Notes under the pieces: model-generated
Told to the model about the DNA's origin: nothing
What the model saw: the letters and a program-made list of their open reading frames with translations, nothing else
Database searches by the model: none
Shown: piece after piece, positions 8,837 to 18,700 of the stretch
Numbering within the stretch: the first letter of the stretch is position 1
Layout of the letters: every line of letters starts with the position of its first letter
Position numbers and translations under genes: made by a program
IMG/VR virus record: IMGVR_UViG_3300032181_000406
Coordinates: 1 to 28,332 of that record
Length of the DNA stretch: 28,332 nucleotides
Reading direction: 5' to 3' (one strand)
Origin: a virus

Positions 8837-11458
8837 TTATGGAGTACCTATCTCTCTCATGTCTTGGAACCCACCAGTATTTATTGAGACTTGAACATCA
8901 GGATTATCTGTTTTTATTTCAGAAGAAACTTCAATGTCATTCATATTTGCTGTATTGGTAATAATATAGGCATCGCTAGGATTAAATGTCGTATCAATAT
9001 CTGGATTAGGATAAGCATCTGGTGATAAAGGCAATCCATCAAAGTTAAAAGTTTCTTCAAGGATTGGTGCTCTAGTAGTTACATTAAATGATGAAGATTG
9101 TGTACCAAAAGAAAAGTTAATTGTTTGTGTATTAGTCTGACCTAAAGTTTGTCCTGCTTGGTTTTGACCACTAGGAGTTCTATCAGAATTAAATGGTGGC
9201 GAAGTATATTCTACATAGAAAAAACTTTGTGTTGTGGGAATTAGAACATTAGTATCCCATGTTATAGCATCTGCTGATACTCTCACCCCAGCACTACCAT
9301 TAGCAAATGTATTCATATCAACTCCTGTAAAATCTACCCGAGTATAATATACCACATTAGGTTCTAATGATGTTATATTAAGTGTACCAGGAGATGCTGT
9401 TGTCCCTGGAGTAATACTAGTGGGGGTATTATCATTAAGAGCACTTACTGTTATAGTTTGTGATGCTGTTCCGGCAGCATTAGTAACAGTCATTGTGTAA
9501 TCTCTTGTCCGAGGAGAAGTAACTCCTGCTTCGGATTGCCCTACATCGTTGACAACTAACGTACCACTACTTCCAGAAACAGAATAAGAAGTAACGCCAC
9601 TTTGTATTGTAAATGTTGTAGCAACAGAGTTACCACTACCATCTTCACTAGTATATGACCAACTAATTATGGTACTAGAAGAAGGAACACCATTGGAACT
9701 TGTTATAGGATTAGGAGAGGCAGAAAATACATCGATAGTTGGAGGTATAGCAACAATAGCTATTTCAGCACTAACAAAGGTAGCACCCGAAGATTCCGAA
9801 ATACTAAAGTTAGTGGCAAAACTAGCATTTAATACAGGGATTTCTACTGGTGAATAAATCTGAAGAGGATTTACAGCAGGGTCTGGGAGTCCACCGGCAT
9901 ATGAAGATCCACCACCTCCACCTCCACCAAAGTATCCGCCAAAATCAAAGTCAGTGTCCCATCCACCGCCGCCACCGCCGCCGCCGTAGTAACCTTGTCC
10001 ACCATCGCCACCAGTTCCATCAACACCATCACCACCAGCACCGCCACCAGCACCAGGAATGTTGTAGTTGATTGTTATATATCCAGTATCAGAATCTGAC
10101 TCTTCTAATATAGCCGGAGCAATAGTATGATAGTTTGGGTTGTAATATCCATCTCCTCCACTGCCGGGGTATCCACAGATATGATTACCAGCAGCAGAGT
10201 CAATACCACCAAGACCGCTATTGAAACCTCCACCTCCACCACCGGATCCACCATTAGCATTAAATCCATTACCGCCAGATGCGGCAGTGCCACCTACACT
10301 AGGCACTACACCACCTAAATCAGAAAGGATAATGCTAGTTGTTCCAGGATTGTCTCCAGCTATGAAATTGGTTGCAGTAACATTAGCGGCAGCGCCTGGA
10401 CCACCACCACCACCGCCAGCAGCAACAACAATATCACCGTTAAATGCTATAGCGGCGGCTCCACCTCCGCCACCTCCACCACCAGAAGTTCCCCAAGTTT
10501 CACTGCCGATTGCTAGACCACCCGTACCACCAGAATTAGCTCCAACAGCGCCAAATCCACCTACAACAGTACCAGCTCCAGTTTGACCATTGCCACCATT
10601 ATTGCCAGAGATAATATCTAATGTTAGACCAGCAACTCCGGTGATACTACCAGATATTTTCTGTCCTCGTCCCCCTTCTCCACCAGGATTGTTATTGAAA
10701 GTTGGAGGTGAACCTATTAGTAGAAAAGAATCACCACCAGAACCACCTTTACCGCCATGTATGACGTAGTTTATCTGATCAACCGAAGCAGGTATTGTAA
10801 TATTTGTGTTACCTGATGTAAATGTTTCCCCAAATGTTCCTACATTTCCATTAGGATCCCATAATCCTCCAGGTTGAGCAGGAACATTTGCAAGATCACC
10901 ACCAGATACTCCAGCAGTTCCACCAATACCAGACAAATATCCGAGTGTAGTTCCGCCTCCTCCACCTGTAGAACCATTTAAGTCTTGACCAGCTGCTCCA
11001 CTTGGAGATCCAGCATTACCACCAAGAGTATTTCCAGGTCTAGGTGGATGACCAGTGCCGAGGAAAGAGAGATCATCTCTAGGAACACCTTCTCTTCCAC
11101 CACCACCAGCCATCATTATGATACGACCAGCATCACCATTGTTATCATAGAATACGCCAGCATAGTCATAGTCACCCTTTACAACAGTTAAGTAATTGCC
11201 AGATTCAATACGAACTGTTCCGGTAACTCTACTTCCATATCCACCATTTCCAAGTGCTGGATCGGCTCCAGGGGGAGCATTATCAGGAAGAAGTCCTCTT
11301 CTACCGTCAAGTCGAAAAGTTATATCGTAAGTAGTTCCTGCTTGGAACACACCACTTTCATCATTTATTTGAAGTAGGCAGATATCACCCGGAAAGGAGT
11401 AATTTGTGAAGTTAGTAATATCTGTGATAGGACCTTGATTAATAAGTTCTATTGTCAT
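8837..11458 (-). CDS. Glycine-rich tail-fibre paralogue, copy 2, with ALK/LTK-like glycine domain (873 aa)
   Basis: It shares its C-terminal 300 residues with the 536- and 551-aa proteins but has a larger and different tip. Residues 1-60 are a beta segment (FPGDICLLQ...YDITFRLDG) resembling the second half of an Ig-like fibre module. Residues 64-205 and 210-525 are two glycine-rich stretches. The second has the order poly-Gly, hydrophobic strand (IAFNGDIVVAA), poly-Gly seen in the ALK/LTK-type glycine-rich family (PF12810), and closes with GYITINY before a further Gly tail. About 572-672 is an Ig/PKD-like domain (I-S-W...Y-T-M-T-V-T-N). From 675 on are the shared modules, ending ...MREIGTP without the final PPSS of its relatives. 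The start has no good Shine-Dalgarno and lies 4 nt after the 551-aa gene. A structural role is well supported; receptor binding is inferred. Confidence 0.9.
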   Translation of the reverse strand: MTIELINQGPITDITNFTNYSFPGDICLLQINDESGVFQAGTTYDITFRLDGRRGLLPDNAPPGADPALGNGGYGSRVTGTVRIESGNYLTVVKGDYDYAGVFYDNNGDAGRIIMMAGGGGREGVPRDDLSFLGTGHPPRPGNTLGGNAGSPSGAAGQDLNGSTGGGGGTTLGYLSGIGGTAGVSGGDLANVPAQPGGLWDPNGNVGTFGETFTSGNTNITIPASVDQINYVIHGGKGGSGGDSFLLIGSPPTFNNNPGGEGGRGQKISGSITGVAGLTLDIISGNNGGNGQTGAGTVVGGFGAVGANSGGTGGLAIGSETWGTSGGGGGGGGAAAIAFNGDIVVAAGGGGGGPGAAANVTATNFIAGDNPGTTSIILSDLGGVVPSVGGTAASGGNGFNANGGSGGGGGGFNSGLGGIDSAAGNHICGYPGSGGDGYYNPNYHTIAPAILEESDSDTGYITINYNIPGAGGGAGGDGVDGTGGDGGQGYYGGGGGGGGWDTDFDFGGYFGGGGGGGSSYAGGLPDPAVNPLQIYSPVEIPVLNASFATNFSISESSGATFVSAEIAIVAIPPTIDVFSASPNPITSSNGVPSSSTIISWSYTSEDGSGNSVATTFTIQSGVTSYSVSGSSGTLVVNDVGQSEAGVTSPRTRDYTMTVTNAAGTASQTITVSALNDNTPTSITPGTTASPGTLNITSLEPNVVYYTRVDFTGVDMNTFANGSAGVRVSADAITWDTNVLIPTTQSFFYVEYTSPPFNSDRTPSGQNQAGQTLGQTNTQTINFSFGTQSSSFNVTTRAPILEETFNFDGLPLSPDAYPNPDIDTTFNPSDAYIITNTANMNDIEVSSEIKTDNPDVQVSINTGGFQDMREIGTP
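8840..9079 (-). repeat. Paralogous C-terminal coding repeat, copy in the 873-aa gene
   Basis: Same module as at 7229-7483 and 11466-11717. This copy is the most diverged (MREIGTP) and stops four codons earlier than the other two. Confidence 0.85.
8878..8885 (-). promoter_or_regulatory. Possible internal late promoter AATAAATA
   Basis: The minus strand reads AATAAATA, an exact NATAAATA match, 42 nt upstream of the 536-aa gene start. It lies inside the coding end of the 873-aa gene, where it encodes part of S-I-N-T. The two paralogous copies of this segment do not keep the octamer, so it could be chance or a copy-specific promoter for the 536/77/65/1979 genes. Confidence 0.35.
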
Positions 11459-11462
11459 TTTT

Positions 11463-13118
11463 TTAAGATGATGGTGGAGTTCCTATTTGTCTCATGTTTT
11501 GATATCCTCCGCTATTAACACTTACTTGAGTGTCCGGATCATCAGTTTTAATCTCAACACCAACTTCGGCGTCGTCCGAGATAACAGTATTACTAAAAAT
11601 ATAAGGTTGATTTACATCCGGTTCTAAGGTATCAATGTCTGGATCAGGATAAGCGTTAGGAGATAGTGGTTGACCTTCATAGTCAAAATCTTCCTGGAGA
11701 ACAGGTGCTCTAGTTGTAACTGTCACCGTAACATTATCAGTTCCACAAGTAAAAGAAATATTTTTGCTATTAGTTTGTCCAATAACTTTACCATTACTAT
11801 TAGTACCACCAGGAGTTCTGGATGTATTAAACTCAGGAGATGTAAATCTTACATAAAACTCGTTATTAGTACCTGTTGTAGTTAATCTAGAAGGTCCAAA
11901 AGTGCTGTTATTTAAACTTACCTCAGTATCTGTTCCGGCAGTAACCTGAGTATTCATATCTACTCCGGTTGGTCTATATCGTATAGAATACACTGTGTCT
12001 GGTTCTAAAGCACTTAGTTCAGTATCATCTACTGTCTGTGTACCATTCTGATTTACAACACTAGTAGGATTGTTGTCATTTCTTACATTGGCAGTGGCAC
12101 TAGTGCTAGTACCAACATTGGGTTGTCCAGGACGAGTTTGTCGAGCAACTAAATACAAAGTTTTTTGAGCAGGACTAGTAACTCCTGCTACCGACGTTAA
12201 TTCAGTGTCTAGATCTACACTCCCACTGCCAGTTACACCATCATAGACGAGATTGTCCACAAGTAGATTTCCCGGAGATCCAAAAGCAGCATCTCTTATT
12301 CGTAGATCAGTAGCAAACTGAACGCCGGTCCAACTACATGTATTTACAGACGACGGGACACCAGTTGTTGAGTTTTGAGCCTCAACAGTAAAAGTTCCGA
12401 TTACTGGATCTTCAAACTCATATTGTATTCTAGCGCCTCCAGTTCCTCCATTTCCTGCTTGACTTGTTGCACCGGTTCCGGTTCCACCTCCGCCTCCACC
12501 ATAAGTTCCACCAACTCCGTTACTAGGACATGGCTGACCACCTCCTCCAAATCCTATTCCTTTACCACCATTTCCAGCAAAACGGGATTCGCCGCCGGGA
12601 ACACATGATACTTCTCTATATCCACAGTCACCATTTAAATTTCCAGCATTTCCTCCTCTTCCAGCACGTAAAGCAGTAGCAGCGCCACAACTACCAGATC
12701 CACCACCTTGATAAAAGTCATCTTCATTACCACCATCTTCTCCTGGTCGATTATCATCTACAGTGCCACCACAAGTTCCACCGGGACTTCCGCCACCGCC
12801 AGATCCTCCTATTCCGCCACCAGCAACTGTGCTTTGTCCTGTAGGAGCATATCTAATACGGGTCTGACCGCCAGGGGAAGAGGAATCAGGCGGAGCAGAC
12901 CCACCTGCCCCCACATTGATTGTCCATTGTTGTCCAGCAATAACAGAATGATTTCCAGCACAATAAGCGCCTCCACCACCTCCACCACCTAAGGCATCAC
13001 CATCATTATCAGCATTACCAGATCCACCAGCACCAATACAAATAGCACGTATGCTTATTACAGCAAAAGGTATAGTAAACGTACTATCTCCAGATGATGT
13101 GTAATTAACATTAATCAT
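11463..13118 (-). CDS. Glycine-rich tail-fibre paralogue, copy 1, Cys-rich tip (551 aa)
   Basis: Probable virion fibre or adhesin protein. Residues 1-235 are a Gly_rich_2-like domain: INVNYTSSG, FTIPFAVISIRAICIGAGGSG, several Gly runs, and the closing strand GGARIQYEF. Unlike the sister tips it holds seven cysteines in that domain (about residues 27, 53, 116, 144, 165, 172 and 197). Residues 238-347 are an Ig/PKD-like domain, 347-465 a beta module (LEPDTVYSIRY...GVDMNT), and 468-551 the shared C-terminal segment ending MRQIGTPPSS. It starts 2 nt after the stop of the 293-aa collar gene with no visible Shine-Dalgarno, so translation may be coupled. Paralogy with the next two genes is clear by eye. 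The binding target is unknown. Confidence 0.9.
   Translation of the reverse strand: MINVNYTSSGDSTFTIPFAVISIRAICIGAGGSGNADNDGDALGGGGGGGAYCAGNHSVIAGQQWTINVGAGGSAPPDSSSPGGQTRIRYAPTGQSTVAGGGIGGSGGGGSPGGTCGGTVDDNRPGEDGGNEDDFYQGGGSGSCGAATALRAGRGGNAGNLNGDCGYREVSCVPGGESRFAGNGGKGIGFGGGGQPCPSNGVGGTYGGGGGGTGTGATSQAGNGGTGGARIQYEFEDPVIGTFTVEAQNSTTGVPSSVNTCSWTGVQFATDLRIRDAAFGSPGNLLVDNLVYDGVTGSGSVDLDTELTSVAGVTSPAQKTLYLVARQTRPGQPNVGTSTSATANVRNDNNPTSVVNQNGTQTVDDTELSALEPDTVYSIRYRPTGVDMNTQVTAGTDTEVSLNNSTFGPSRLTTTGTNNEFYVRFTSPEFNTSRTPGGTNSNGKVIGQTNSKNISFTCGTDNVTVTVTTRAPVLQEDFDYEGQPLSPNAYPDPDIDTLEPDVNQPYIFSNTVISDDAEVGVEIKTDDPDTQVSVNSGGYQNMRQIGTPPSS
11466..11717 (-). repeat. Paralogous C-terminal coding repeat, copy in the 551-aa gene
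   Basis: Same module as at 7229-7483 and 8840-9079. It is closest to the 536-aa copy, sharing the terminal MRQIGTPPSS. Confidence 0.85.
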
Positions 13119-13120
13119 TT

Positions 13121-14002
13121 TTAAATTTTAATAACATACTCCATGAACATATAAGGAGATACAGCGTTATCTAACTTTTGAACATTGCTAGTATTAAGAG
13201 TAACATCCGTAACCAAACCCTGTGGATCTACTGGTGTAGTATTGACAGTAAATTTAAAATCTGATTTATCCCTAAGTTCTTGTGTTCCAGGAAGATTAAC
13301 ACTATGGTTATGAGAGGGAGCAGCAGTAGATGTAGGTGGTGGTTCAATCTGTACTAGTTCATTAGATCCCTCAGTTCTACCAGCATTATCTCCTCTTTCA
13401 AATGTATTAAAGAAAGCACTATCTTCCCAATTTCCAAGATATGTGTACACACCAACATTTGCTCTGTGACCATGAGCTTGGAAATTATCTTCCGTCAAGA
13501 AAGAATCTCTAGTGTTGCCTAAATTGTCTTCAGATCTAAAAATAGGATTACCATTAAAATCAACAGTTTTTTGTACAACTTCAAAAAATCCACCATAACT
13601 AATCTGGACTTGATCTCCAACTAAACTATTGACAACTACCTCAGCACCAACTCGGTTTATAATAGAATCAGGATCCTGAGCAATATTATCGTTAATATAT
13701 TCACCACTACTAAGAGAAGCAGTAACGTATTTAGATCCCAAGTCCGGAAGTTGAAAGAACTCATCATCTAGTTCATCTTTAGCAAAAGGACATTGATTTC
13801 CTACACCAATAACTCTTGCCAGAGCAGGATATAATTCTGCTCTAAGAATACTACCATCACACCTTAAAAATCCAGCTGGAATCAAATCCTTAAAGGCACC
13901 TGAATCTGGAAAATTTGTTAGAGGGAGTTGTATTGTAAAAGGTAAAATGGTCCCCGTGGTGCCGCCAAATTTTCCCTTTTCTGATGTGTAATACTTGGTC
14001 AT
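13121..14002 (-). CDS. Short tail-collar fibre protein (293 aa)
   Basis: A tail-collar domain (PF07484 type) occupies residues about 40-92: IPAGFLRCDGS, then E-L-Y-P-A-L, then FFQLPDLGSKYV, matching the usual P-x-G-x-x-x-C-D-G...Y-P-x-L...L-P-D-L order. Two His-x-His motifs follow, HGH at 177-179 and HNH at 231-233. In T4 short tail fibre gp12 and long tail fibre gp37, H-x-H motifs of the trimer bind metal ions, so a trimeric metal-bound tip is plausible here (inference). The protein ends P-Y-M-F-M-E-Y-V-I-K-I, a collar-protein-like terminus. The ATG at 14002 overlaps the previous stop as TAATG, implying reinitiation. It is shorter than the other two collar proteins of the operon and lacks extra modules. 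Confidence 0.9.
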   Translation of the reverse strand: MTKYYTSEKGKFGGTTGTILPFTIQLPLTNFPDSGAFKDLIPAGFLRCDGSILRAELYPALARVIGVGNQCPFAKDELDDEFFQLPDLGSKYVTASLSSGEYINDNIAQDPDSIINRVGAEVVVNSLVGDQVQISYGGFFEVVQKTVDFNGNPIFRSEDNLGNTRDSFLTEDNFQAHGHRANVGVYTYLGNWEDSAFFNTFERGDNAGRTEGSNELVQIEPPPTSTAAPSHNHSVNLPGTQELRDKSDFKFTVNTTPVDPQGLVTDVTLNTSNVQKLDNAVSPYMFMEYVIKI

Positions 14003-15711
14003 TAGTATGCTCGTATAAGAGTTAAACAGGTTACTGTTGGGGAGTTGGCGCTAATCTGAAGTTGAAAAGCATTAGGAACATTGTCGGGAACAATATTTGC
14101 TGATACATTAACAGAAACAAGTCCAGGAATATTTAGACTTCCGTTATCAAAAGTAATGTTAATCTCACCCTGGTGATCATGAGCATCAATAGTATCCTTT
14201 GTCGTAATCTCCACGGGAGTGACTCGTGTAAAGCTATTAGCAGCATTATTAAACAATACTTCTGTTGGAGTTACTACATTATCACTACCGTCGATAGGAT
14301 CAGCAGGTCCTAAATCATAATTAATGCTGTTTACTTGACTACTAGCATCGCTAAATGGTAACTTACTAGAAACATCAAATCTACCAAACTTTTTCAAGTT
14401 ATCTAAAGTTCCTTTTGCTGGTGTTCCAGGATCAATTCCTCTATCAGATGACACAATACCATCAGCATCTCTTAATTTGTATACAATACCTTCAAACCAT
14501 GGTTTACCAATACCATGACTTTGTGCCGCTGTTCTAATTGGAGTATGTGTTCTGGCGGGAGCAGTACCTTCAACTCCACCTAAACTATATCTACCAACTC
14601 CAGATGAAAATGGATTTTGAATTCCAGTAACTTCTCCAGTATCTTTAGAATCATTCCATTCAAAACCAACCTCCACTTCATCACTATCATATACAAATCC
14701 AACAAAAGGACAAGCACCTGCTCCGTCCTGATCAACTGTTCCATACCAATACTCTGTAATGGTAACTTCCGGGTTACTCCAAATACCAACACCTCTACCG
14801 GGTTGAGTAGAAGCATCATTTTTGTTAATAGTGCTATATGATCCTAGGTGAGCATGTGGAGGTAAATGTTCTCTACCTAGTTTCCTACCAACAATATTAA
14901 TTGTATCGATACCAAATCCAGGAACAAATTCTAAAGGATTTCCTTCTCCATCCCTATCAATAGTTCCAGTAAAGAATGGATTTCCGATCTGTGTTACTCT
15001 AATAAAAATATCATTACCGGGTGTAGTACCACCAACTAAGTTTCCTCTAATGATAAGCAAGTCATCAACTTCATACCCTTCTCCCTTTTCTCGTCTAGCA
15101 ATCTGATATGTACCATCGATGTCTTTAATGACATTGAAAGTAGCATCAATACCAGACGTAGGTGGTACTTGAACAGGATCAGGTTCTACAGGAACATTAC
15201 CGAAGAACAAAACACCACCCGAAACTTCAGCAGTACCGCTAACAATTTCAGCACTTTGTAGTGTGCCATCAGGATCAGGTGTAAACGAGAAGTTTAAATC
15301 TGTTTGAGCAAACTCAATTCCAGGTACACCAACATCACCTTCAGGTCCAATGTAAATACCAACTACATCTAAAGCATCGGCATTATCAATACCAAACTGA
15401 GGTTGATCAGCACCAGGAGTTAATGGTCCATTATCAGGAACAGAAAAATAATCTATGTAAATATCCGCCATTCCTTTCTGATTAGGATTAGGCAGTTTAA
15501 ACTGGCCAGTGTAATTAGGGAAATCTCCAGCGGAGTTTCCACCATATGTATTTTTAATAACTCTTCTCAATAATGGATATTCAGAAGCAGTTAGCTCCTG
15601 ACCATTACAAACTAACCACCCAGGAGGGATAGATGTTAATGACCCAACCCACGGAACAGCAGATCCGACAGGTTGGGCTTTAGCAGTTCTAACAGAGGAA
15701 TAATTGGGCAT
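14002..15711 (-). CDS. Tail-collar fibre protein with inserted beta modules (569 aa)
   Basis: The N-terminal tail-collar domain (residues about 16-80) shows PPGWLVCNGQ, E-Y-P-L-L, N-T-Y-G-G and F-K-L-P-N-P; the usual LPDLR is altered to LPNP. Residues 130-245 form a beta module with G-E-G-Y-x-x-x-D-x-L-x-I-x-G-x-x-x-G-G, a pattern that also occurs in the 1979-aa protein. H-x-H motifs are at 286-288 (HAH) and 511-513 (HDH). The C-terminus L-T-L-I-R-A-Y parallels L-I-K-A-Y of the 1979-aa protein. It starts 1 nt after the giant gene's stop and overlaps the next start by 1 nt. A role as a short fibre or fibre tip is inferred from family and location. Confidence 0.9.
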   Translation of the reverse strand: MPNYSSVRTAKAQPVGSAVPWVGSLTSIPPGWLVCNGQELTASEYPLLRRVIKNTYGGNSAGDFPNYTGQFKLPNPNQKGMADIYIDYFSVPDNGPLTPGADQPQFGIDNADALDVVGIYIGPEGDVGVPGIEFAQTDLNFSFTPDPDGTLQSAEIVSGTAEVSGGVLFFGNVPVEPDPVQVPPTSGIDATFNVIKDIDGTYQIARREKGEGYEVDDLLIIRGNLVGGTTPGNDIFIRVTQIGNPFFTGTIDRDGEGNPLEFVPGFGIDTINIVGRKLGREHLPPHAHLGSYSTINKNDASTQPGRGVGIWSNPEVTITEYWYGTVDQDGAGACPFVGFVYDSDEVEVGFEWNDSKDTGEVTGIQNPFSSGVGRYSLGGVEGTAPARTHTPIRTAAQSHGIGKPWFEGIVYKLRDADGIVSSDRGIDPGTPAKGTLDNLKKFGRFDVSSKLPFSDASSQVNSINYDLGPADPIDGSDNVVTPTEVLFNNAANSFTRVTPVEITTKDTIDAHDHQGEINITFDNGSLNIPGLVSVNVSANIVPDNVPNAFQLQISANSPTVTCLTLIRAY

Positions 15712-15712
15712 A

Positions 15713-18700
15713 TTAGATTTCCGTTAACCACCATCCAACATCAACACTTGCTCCAGTGCTAGTTCCATCATAGCGGACGTTTCCTAGATACACAAGACCA
15801 AATGCTGCGTTTGGCGTCTGAACTAGTAGTTCTCCACCATTGAATCCAGATCCTGTAATAGGTCCAGAGTTATCAGCACCACCTTGAACTCTTGTGCCAT
15901 CAACTGCTCTAATTCTTAGAGATACATTGTAAGTGAGTCTACCACCAACATCAGTAATACGGATCATATCTCCGTGAGTTGGAAGTTCTGGTAACTCAAG
16001 TAACATATCAGCAGCAGGAGCGATGAAATAGTTAGTATTTGAAGAGATAGGTTGAACCTGTACACCAGGACCAATATAATCCCATTGTCTTCCACCGGTA
16101 GGAGTCATGAAAGCTTCCTGGCCAGCGAAACTCATGGATCCATCATTATTTATGGAGAAGTTAGTCTCCCCAATTTGAGAAGATGTTAGGTTAGAACCAG
16201 ATCTATCAATTAAAGTATCGGCATTGACATTTAGATCAGCACCGTTGATAGTAACATCACCGGCAAAAATATTTTCTCCAGTGGCGTTAGTTCTAATAAC
16301 ACCAGCGATGGTCAGATCACCAGAAGCATTATTGAATACGAGTTGGTTATCATCAGTGGTATTCTTGATGACAAGATTTCCTTCCGTAATTGTTGTGTTT
16401 CCATTAGCAGATTCAACAATAAATCTATCAAGGTTATCTCTACCAACTCTCAAATCTCCACGGATAAATGTTTCACCGTCAAAACTATCAACAGCAAATT
16501 TTTCCTTATCGGCATCATTAGATCCATCAGTGATGACTAATCTTTCAAGATCAGGAGCAGTAGTACCTTCTAGACAGATACTCTTATCAACGGTTAACTT
16601 ACCACCAATAAAGGTGTCACCAGTAACAGAATCTACAGAGAAAGAAGTAATAGCAGGTGAACCACCATCAGTAATAACAAATTGTTGGTTAGTTACCTGA
16701 TTGATTGCTGTTACTGTAGTAAGTTCTCCGAGGTTGCTATTATCATCAGAAGATAGTCTAAAGATATCTCCCACATTAATAGATCCGCTGAAGTTACCAG
16801 TAGAAACATTTTCTAAAGTTCCTTCCGCAACATCTAAGAGATCTTGAGTTAAGAAACTGACATTGGCAGAGAAGTCAAAGCGAACAAGAACTGCTTGATC
16901 TGGGTGATCTGTTCTTAGGTACTTGTAGTTTGTAGGAGGTTCAGCATCAAGAGGAAGATTAGAAGGTGTACCCAGAATCATGTCACCATTGACATCTAGT
17001 TGGTTTCTAGCACGTCTTACTCTTACGTATAGAGGATCTGGACCAACATCATTTAGATTAGGAACACCAATAACTTCTAGAAGTTCACTATATTCTTCGC
17101 CAACAGGAGCATTTCCTTGTACTGGAGAAGGTACTGATCTATCAATCAAGACATAAGATCCAACTTCAAAGTCTAGAAGTGTAGCAGGTTGATCAATAGT
17201 TAATCTGTAAACTGTTGGGTCAGTAGCAAATCCAACACTAGTATCTTTAAACTCAGCTTCATTACCCCAATACTGAGCACCCTCAGAACTTAGTCTGATG
17301 TTAATTGGTGTTCTCTTATAGAAGTCAATGTTAGAGTCATCAATCTCATTTCCTTCACTGTGAGCTGTAGTTGGAGTTCCCAAGGAACCACGACGTAGTT
17401 CAAACTGACCAGCATTTAGACCACCCTGTAGTGTTACATCTCCAAATAGATCTGTATCAGCATTAACTTCGAGGGAGTTATTAACAACTGTAGTACCACC
17501 AAGAGCACCAATACTAATATTAGTAGAAGATAGTCCAAAGTTAATGTTTGTGGTAGTTGTTGTTAGTAAGTTGAACGTTTGAGCAGGAGAGTTAAATCTA
17601 GCAATACCAGATCCAGGTGTCAATGCTTGTCCAACTCTAATGTCTCCATCGAAGTAAGCAAATCTGTTATAAACCTTGAGGATAGATCCACTGAATAGGT
17701 CGTCAGATGTATTAGCATAAGCACCACCTAGTTCAATTACGCTAGAGAAACTAGAATCATTATTACCAGCAGTTGCTATTCTAACAACACCGTTTTCGGT
17801 AGTAGAATGTAGATTAAACTCAGTTACTGGAGAGAATCTACCAATGTTAACAATCTGATTACCAGAGATGTTGCCTAGGTTGATTTCTTGATCAGCAGTG
17901 GTTTGGTTGGCAATATTAAGTTCTTCGCCAATATTAACAAAGTTGAGTCTTGTTGTAACTGTTGGGAGAAGGTTGAAGTTTGTAGTTTGACTGATGAGAC
18001 TTTCACCACCAATGGTTAGATTCTGCTCTAGTAAGCAGTCATCGGTGATTCTCATGTCACCATCAACAACGAATGTTCTGTCTAGTTCAGAAAAATCTAC
18101 ATTGATACCAACTCTTCCATTATTAGTGGTAGAGATTCTAAATGTAGCTTCTTGTGATGGATCACTACTATCACCACCAACTAGGAAAGCGTGATCAACA
18201 GTTAAGAACGTTCTGTTATTAGGATCAGGATTGAGTAAGAAATTATTTGATACTCCAGTTTCTAGAACTTTACCACTAATCCATGCCGTACCAACAACAT
18301 CAAAGTTAGCTCTTGGTAATACAGCATCAGATACAAACCCTTCTTCTTGATCCCCACCCGGACCATGAGTAGCACGAGCTAAGGTATTAATACCAACTTT
18401 AAAGTCTCCGTAATCATCAGTTAATGTTCTGATAGATTCAGTTCCTAAGATACCAGTTTCTTTCCATTGATCAACAGATACTTCAATCAACGGACTTCCG
18501 GGTAGAGAAGTAATAGTAGTTGGATCACCAGGATCACTGACGATAAGGAATGAAATTTCAACTTCAAAGGATGTACCAGTGACGTTAAGAGCAGTTCTGA
18601 TACCATTGATATTCTGGAATCTGCCAGAAAATCCACTTAATCTAATCTGAGATCCAGTCGAAATGCCTAAATCAGCAGGAGATGTTCCGAAGATAGTTGT

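Noticed and set aside
9669-11191. Plus-strand and off-frame open frames over the glycine-rich 873-aa gene
   Set aside because: The His-rich, Pro-rich and Val/Leu-rich products come from out-of-frame reading of GGT/GGN runs. They are shadows of the real gene.
16147-16154. CATAAATA octamer inside the giant gene
   Set aside because: It encodes conserved-looking fibre sequence (I-N-N-D-G) about 440 nt from the next start, with no boundary or terminator nearby. Probably chance.
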